Source of the DNA: Dysidea avara
Lineage: Eukaryota > Porifera > Demospongiae > Dictyoceratida > Dysideidae
NCBI RefSeq assembly: GCF_963678975.1
Contig: NC_089276.1
Span: 29,628,472 to 29,692,471, forward strand
Direction of reading: 5' to 3'
Length of the DNA stretch: 64,000 bases
Shown one piece after another: positions 59,647 through 64,000 of this stretch; positions within the stretch are counted from its first letter, which is position 1; every line of letters begins with the position of its first letter. Under the pieces are notes generated by a model that was not told where the DNA came from, did not search any database, and saw only the letters and a list, made by a program, of their open reading frames with translations. A program made the position numbers and the translations under genes.

Positions 59647-60420
59647 CTACATCAACTTTTTGTGTCTAATCATAAATTCTCCAACAGTTTCATTCCTTTT
59701 TGCATCCAACTGAATTGGCTCACCACCCTCAATTTTCACCCAAAATTTTAGAGGAGTAAGCAGAATTGGATTATCCAAGGTTGTCAGTTGATATAATGTG
59801 TTATCTCCTTTTAGTTTCACACCATTTTGTTTTGTTGCAAAACTAGTAAGCTTGTGCCTTTCACAAAATTCCTCAATGGATTCAACATGTTTAATATCCA
59901 TCTGACATGGGGGCTGGTCACCAAATTTCACCCAAACCATGTGTGGAGCAAAGCATATGGGATTATCTGCGGTTGAAGCCAGCACACTTAGATATGTGTT
60001 ACCAATCATTTCATCATTCTGCTTTACCACATATATAGTCGTTGATATCCCATTCCTTAAATTCCTGTTTGAAAAGCTCTTTGATAGTTTGAATGGGCTG
60101 GTATAAATTTCCATATGGAGTGTACTTATCCAGTTTGATCCAGACTTTGTATTCTGCAATGATTACTGGATCCTGTTGCTTTGTAGTGTCAATAGCATCA
60201 AGAGAAGCCACAATCTTTCCATTGTAGTAAGCAGCACAATTCTGATGTCCATAACATCTCTAAAATATATCAGTGAGGGGTGTTTCAATGGGAAATTCCA
60301 AAATTTGGTCGCTGTTTGCTGCTTTTACCTGTACTGTGTGAATTTGTAGAACAGTTAATTTGAATAAAATTATATCTTACCACCCAGTTTTATCTCTGTC
60401 AGGGTACTTTCCATTATTAT
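59647..60420 (-). pseudogene. Ubiquitin-like-repeat gene, copy 3 (several lesions)
   Basis: Matches copies 1-2 but has a TAG at the IF(L)RCYG site (near 60260), about 14 bases lost at the start of exon 2, a 4-bp AT insertion after WDINDY (about 60031-60035) that shifts the frame, and a truncated last module (FMIRHKKLM, stop). It is older than copy 1: protein-level differences are spread along it (for example KYTPYGNLYQPIQTIKELFK). Confidence 0.8.
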
Positions 60421-60565
60421 CTGCACCAGACGTCTCTATTTACTATCTTGCAACAAGACACTGAATCATAATAGTATTATAGTACTCATAACCATGAGGA
60501 CTGTGTTGTTGCTTTTATACTCTTGACTTCTTACACAGTCAGCAAAGACTCAGTATAAGTTACAG

Positions 60566-60775
60566 GCCAGATATTCCAAGTTGTAACAGGGCTAAGCAAC
60601 AACCTGAATGCTGAGTGTCATGTCAGCAAACTAAACATTTACACTTTAGTAATGAAGGCCAGACATTTCAAGTTATAACAGGGGCTCTACAGGGCTAAGC
60701 AACAACCTGAATGCTGGGTGTCATGTCAGCAAACCAAACATTTACACTTTAGTAATGAAGGCTAATTGACAAACC
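60566..60775. repeat. Tandem duplication, ~95-110 bp units
   Basis: The block GGCCAGA(T/C)ATTTCAAGTT...GGGCTAAGCAACAACCTGAA...TTTACACTTTAGTAATGAAG occurs twice in a row with few changes, just upstream of ubiquitin-like copy 3. Confidence 0.75.
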
Positions 60776-60779
60776 TGTT

Positions 60780-63710
60780 AAAATTTTTATAGTATAGTAA
60801 ACATTACTGTACTATAAGTCATCAATAACTAAGCATTTATTAGCAGAGAAAATCAAGCAGTTTATTACCTTTTCTTGAAACTTCTGTAGACCTTTCCTTA
60901 CCAGTGTTTAACATTTTAGTGGCATGTCAACATTAAGCTACACATACAATCACTTGTAGCCACAAGACAAGTTCAGTAAATAGCTAAGTATGCTGTTCAC
61001 TTGTACAGCACAAAGGTGCTGAAATTAGAAGAGAAGATTCACATACCTAATCTGCTTTACAGTTATACTTAGATTGAAACGTGCATGGTTGGTAGTGGGC
61101 AGTGAGCTATTATACAATTTCTAGCAATCAGTCTGTTTACAGTGAATTTTAAACTGTCAAAAATAAAATGATAAATCAGCAAATTCTGAAGGCATACTTT
61201 GTATTTTAGCTGCAAGAACGCATGGGAAGTGGTAAAGAGAACTCAAGTGCAGTAAGATCAAGACACACAACAGTGTATCAGGGCCAACAAGACACACCAG
61301 TGTGTTATTAAAAGGCACAATTTCACACCTAGGCATGCAGCTAGCTCTGTGTTGCCTTACGAAACAAGACGATTCTTGCTATGAAAATGCACTACACCTT
61401 CAGTAGTAATCATACATGTACCAAATTTGAGCATAATCCCTTAAGGGGTTTTTGAGATATCAGCCTTCAAAACCTGACTTGGTTTTGTTCCTTCCTTTTC
61501 TCCTTCTTCACACTTACAAAAGTGCCATAAAGTACAAATGCACTATTTGATTGCCTTTTTCAAAAAAAAATTATAACTTGTAAACATACAATGCAACATC
61601 ATTTGTAACTACAGTGAAATCTTAAATAAGACACCCACAATAAGTGGCGCCTATAGCTATTAACGTAAACCTCATTAAGTGGCCATTAAACAAAGTGACT
61701 TTATTGTTAAGGCTTTCAACAATTAAACCAGTAGTACCTGGCTACTTGTTGTGTATAACAGAAATTTATTGACACAATAGGCATATTATATAGTAGAGTT
61801 TTATCACAGTGAAAGGCAAGAATATAATAATTATTCCAGGATTAGTTGAGGCACAATGGCTGAAGTATGTTGCCAGAATAATAGGTACAACTAAATTATG
61901 CACTTTGGAGCAGAAACGTTTGCAGTTTACTGTGTGTTCAGTTGGCCCCTTTATTGAGGGAGTATTGTGTTAGTTTTACCAGTTTGGTCATGCAGTATGT
62001 GGCAACTGGCCCTATTAATAATTAAAGAAAATTAAATCAATGAGATAGTGTAGAAGATACATCTAAACTTTCTGGACCTGGCAGGTGGCCTTGTTAATGA
62101 GGTGGCTAGAGAAATGCAGTGTACTTCTCAACCAGTGAAGTGTTCTATGTACTCAGACAACCAAGTAGCAATATGCTTATAAACTACACAGCCATTGGAC
62201 CTATTCCTTTGGTGCATGAGAATACTAAATACTAAGGCAAGAAAGGTTACATGTTCCACCTCCCAAGTACTGTATCTTCATACACTCTCTTCTTCTCCAA
62301 CTCCACACACCTGTAACACTACTGAGGTAGACACATTGAGTGGTACATGGGAGCCAAAGGATTGAACACCTTCACATCAAAATAATTATGCCTTCTGTCC
62401 ACATTCCCGGAAACCATTAGTGGAAGCATCAAGACTTGCTCCATCTTCAACATTGGCATGCAGTACAGTTCTATAGTGAAATAATTCTCCTGACAGTGAT
62501 CGCAAAGGTGGCTCAGCCCCAACGTTGTGATAGGTTTCAATCAAAGAGATTTCATCGATGTTCAAAATCTGTCAGTGGTTGGGGGCTGTGCATGCCCCAT
62601 CAATATCTTACTACTACAAAATTTGGAAACTACGCACCTTGAAAAAATCCTGAAATATGCCCCTGCTTCCCCAAAACATTAGTTACTTACAAGCAAAGTG
62701 ACCATTTCAGCTCAGTTTCAACTAAATCTGTCTATCTTACAGCCTGAATTATATAGAATACAGTACACACTAATTATTTATGGTGCAAAAAATGCACAAC
62801 GTTTAGATATTTTACAGCATGATTACTAGCAACAATGTAACCATTGTAACTACTTTTGGACTATAGTAACTATAGTTACAAGTTGTAAGGATGTACAGCT
62901 AACTAGTTAAATTACTTATAATTTAGTTATTTTAAAAGTGATGTATTAGGTAACTTAGTCACAAAAGCAATAGTTACCCCCAACTCTGGTTAAGGAGGGT
63001 TCAAAGGTGAATCTTCTGATAAACAGTCACACAGGTATTATAATTATACATGATTATTCATGTACAATAAGACCAATATTTTGACATGCCTACCAGGTCA
63101 TGGCTTCTGCTCTAAGTTTCTCAACACTAGTTCAGCATTGTGACTAATACACTTCAAACATAAGCTAATTGGTCCAGTGGTATACTACTGGTGGAGCAGT
63201 AGATGTCTGGGTTGGGCCAATTTGGCTCAGAGTTGAAATACTTATCAAAAACCCTGATGCCTACTAGCAACCTATTAAATAATTTTTTTATGTGGATACA
63301 TTGACTATCATACCTCAAACATTTTGCTGTTTGATGAAAATTGAAGCAGAGTTATAAAAAATACAAAGCAAGGGTAGCCAGCTTGCAACTTGAATTTGAG
63401 CTTGCAACTTGAATTTGAGCTTGCAATTTGAATTTGCAAAAAAATGTATTACAAACTGATTTTGCTTTGCTTCAGTGTATACTTATGTACGCAATAGTTT
63501 GTCACTAGTGATATACATAATATGTATGTATGTATGTACAGGATATTGCAGTGGTTATACTATGAGTCCAACACAATCTGTATATTGATATCATACATGA
63601 TATAACTGGATAGCATCACAGATAATATGCATCAAAGCCTTTAGGTTGAAACAGTGTCACAAACAGTATGAAGTTATTCTCAATCACACACTGATAATCT
63701 CTAAAATGTG
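60780..63710. other. Gene-poor stretch
   Basis: AT-rich DNA. At 62300-62640 (minus) there is a decayed retroelement-type protein fragment. At 63361-63430 a 20-bp unit (GCTTGCAACTTGAATTTGA) is repeated three times. A weak tRNA-like stretch (TGGTCCAGTGGTATACTACT, near 63170) lacks a B-box. Confidence 0.45.
62300..62640 (-). mobile_element. Decayed retroelement-associated protein fragment
   Basis: The minus strand reads ETYHNVGAEPPLRSLSGELF, then SLDASTNGF, and after a frameshift YFDVKVFNPLAP. The EP-LxxLSGE ... LDxxxxGF ... FDVxVFNPxAP series is one I know from multicopy ORFs in marine invertebrate genomes. I am not certain of the element class. Confidence 0.4.
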
Positions 63711-63711
63711 A

Positions 63712-63888
63712 TCATCTTCTTTGTAATTCTGCAAGGATAACATCAAGCTGAGTTACAATTGCTCTGAATGTTGGTCTATCCTTTGGTTGATAATACCAGC
63801 ATCTACACATGATCTGATGATAGACTTCCTTAGGAGTACCTTCTGGTGCTTTCAGTCTGTGACCTTGTTGCAAGTACTCAAATATATC
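63712..63888 (-). CDS. Last exon of a third FER-like tyrosine kinase gene (partial)
   Basis: The exon 63888-63712 (177 nt, acceptor TACAG, ending in TGA) encodes DIFEYLQQGHRLKAPEGTPK, EVYHQIMCRCWYYQPKDRPT and FRAIVTQLDVILAELQRR. This is kinase subdomains X-XI, with the conserved CW and RPTF. It matches the last exons at 1872-1696 and 28310-28486 in length and phase. The rest of the gene lies beyond the window, so its catalytic loop cannot be judged. Confidence 0.85.
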   Translation of the reverse strand, partial: DIFEYLQQGHRLKAPEGTPKEVYHQIMCRCWYYQPKDRPTFRAIVTQLDVILAELQRR

Positions 63889-64000
63889 CTGTATGTATCA
63901 AAGACATATTTTATATACATGTACTATGCATCATGAGAATACACCACTTTCACGCCTCACTTAAAAAGAAAGCGAAGGTGTATAAATGCCGTATACATAG

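Noticed and set aside
63160-63240. Possible tRNA or SINE head (TGGTCCAGTGGTATACTACT)
   Set aside because: No matching B-box or stems at the right distance.

Overview
The window looks like nuclear DNA of an early-branching animal, most likely a demosponge of the Amphimedon type. This is inferred from style, not from a database match. The evidence is AT-rich sequence, split genes with GT/AG introns (two only 45 bp long), metazoan SH2 and tyrosine-kinase exons, a GPR157/cAMP-receptor-like GPCR pair, a TKL-like kinase with an HRDLSPNN loop, and a very high density of short non-autonomous DNA transposons. There is no bacterial operon structure, no rRNA and no CRISPR array.

Layout. (1) 1.7-10.5 kb, minus strand: seven exons of a gene encoding SH2-linker-SH2-kinase. 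The kinase part is FER/FES-like but has lost the catalytic Asp (HRN), the glycine loop and the DFG glycine, so it is a probable pseudokinase. Its introns are full of transposon debris. (2) 10.5-20 kb: no convincing gene; repeats, LINE remnants, a GTTACA minisatellite and one block of a ~31-bp satellite. (3) 20.1-21.0 kb, minus: a TKL-like kinase exon. (4) 22.5-28.5 kb, plus: a decayed paralogue of gene 1. One kinase exon is cut by a 1,645-bp hAT element that left an 8-bp target duplication, a LINE fragment lies in an intron, and the last exon has a stop codon. (5) 29-37.5 kb: hAT elements, LINE 3' ends and two CpG-rich palindrome clusters. (6) 38.0-42.1 and 45.3-50.6 kb, plus: tandem three-exon GPCR genes, each predicted at 421 aa. 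(7) 51-57 kb: an MITE and large arrays of the ~31-bp satellite. (8) 53.8-60.4 kb, minus: three copies of a gene encoding repeated ubiquitin-like modules. Only the middle copy is intact. (9) 63.7-63.9 kb, minus: the last exon of a third FER-like kinase gene that runs off the window.

Two themes stand out. The first is a local family of FER-like SH2 kinases in which catalytic loss seems to predate duplication. The second is a short palindromic module (core CTCTATTAGAG) found about 14 times, including inside transposons with unrelated termini. All comparisons were made by eye; no alignment or search was run.
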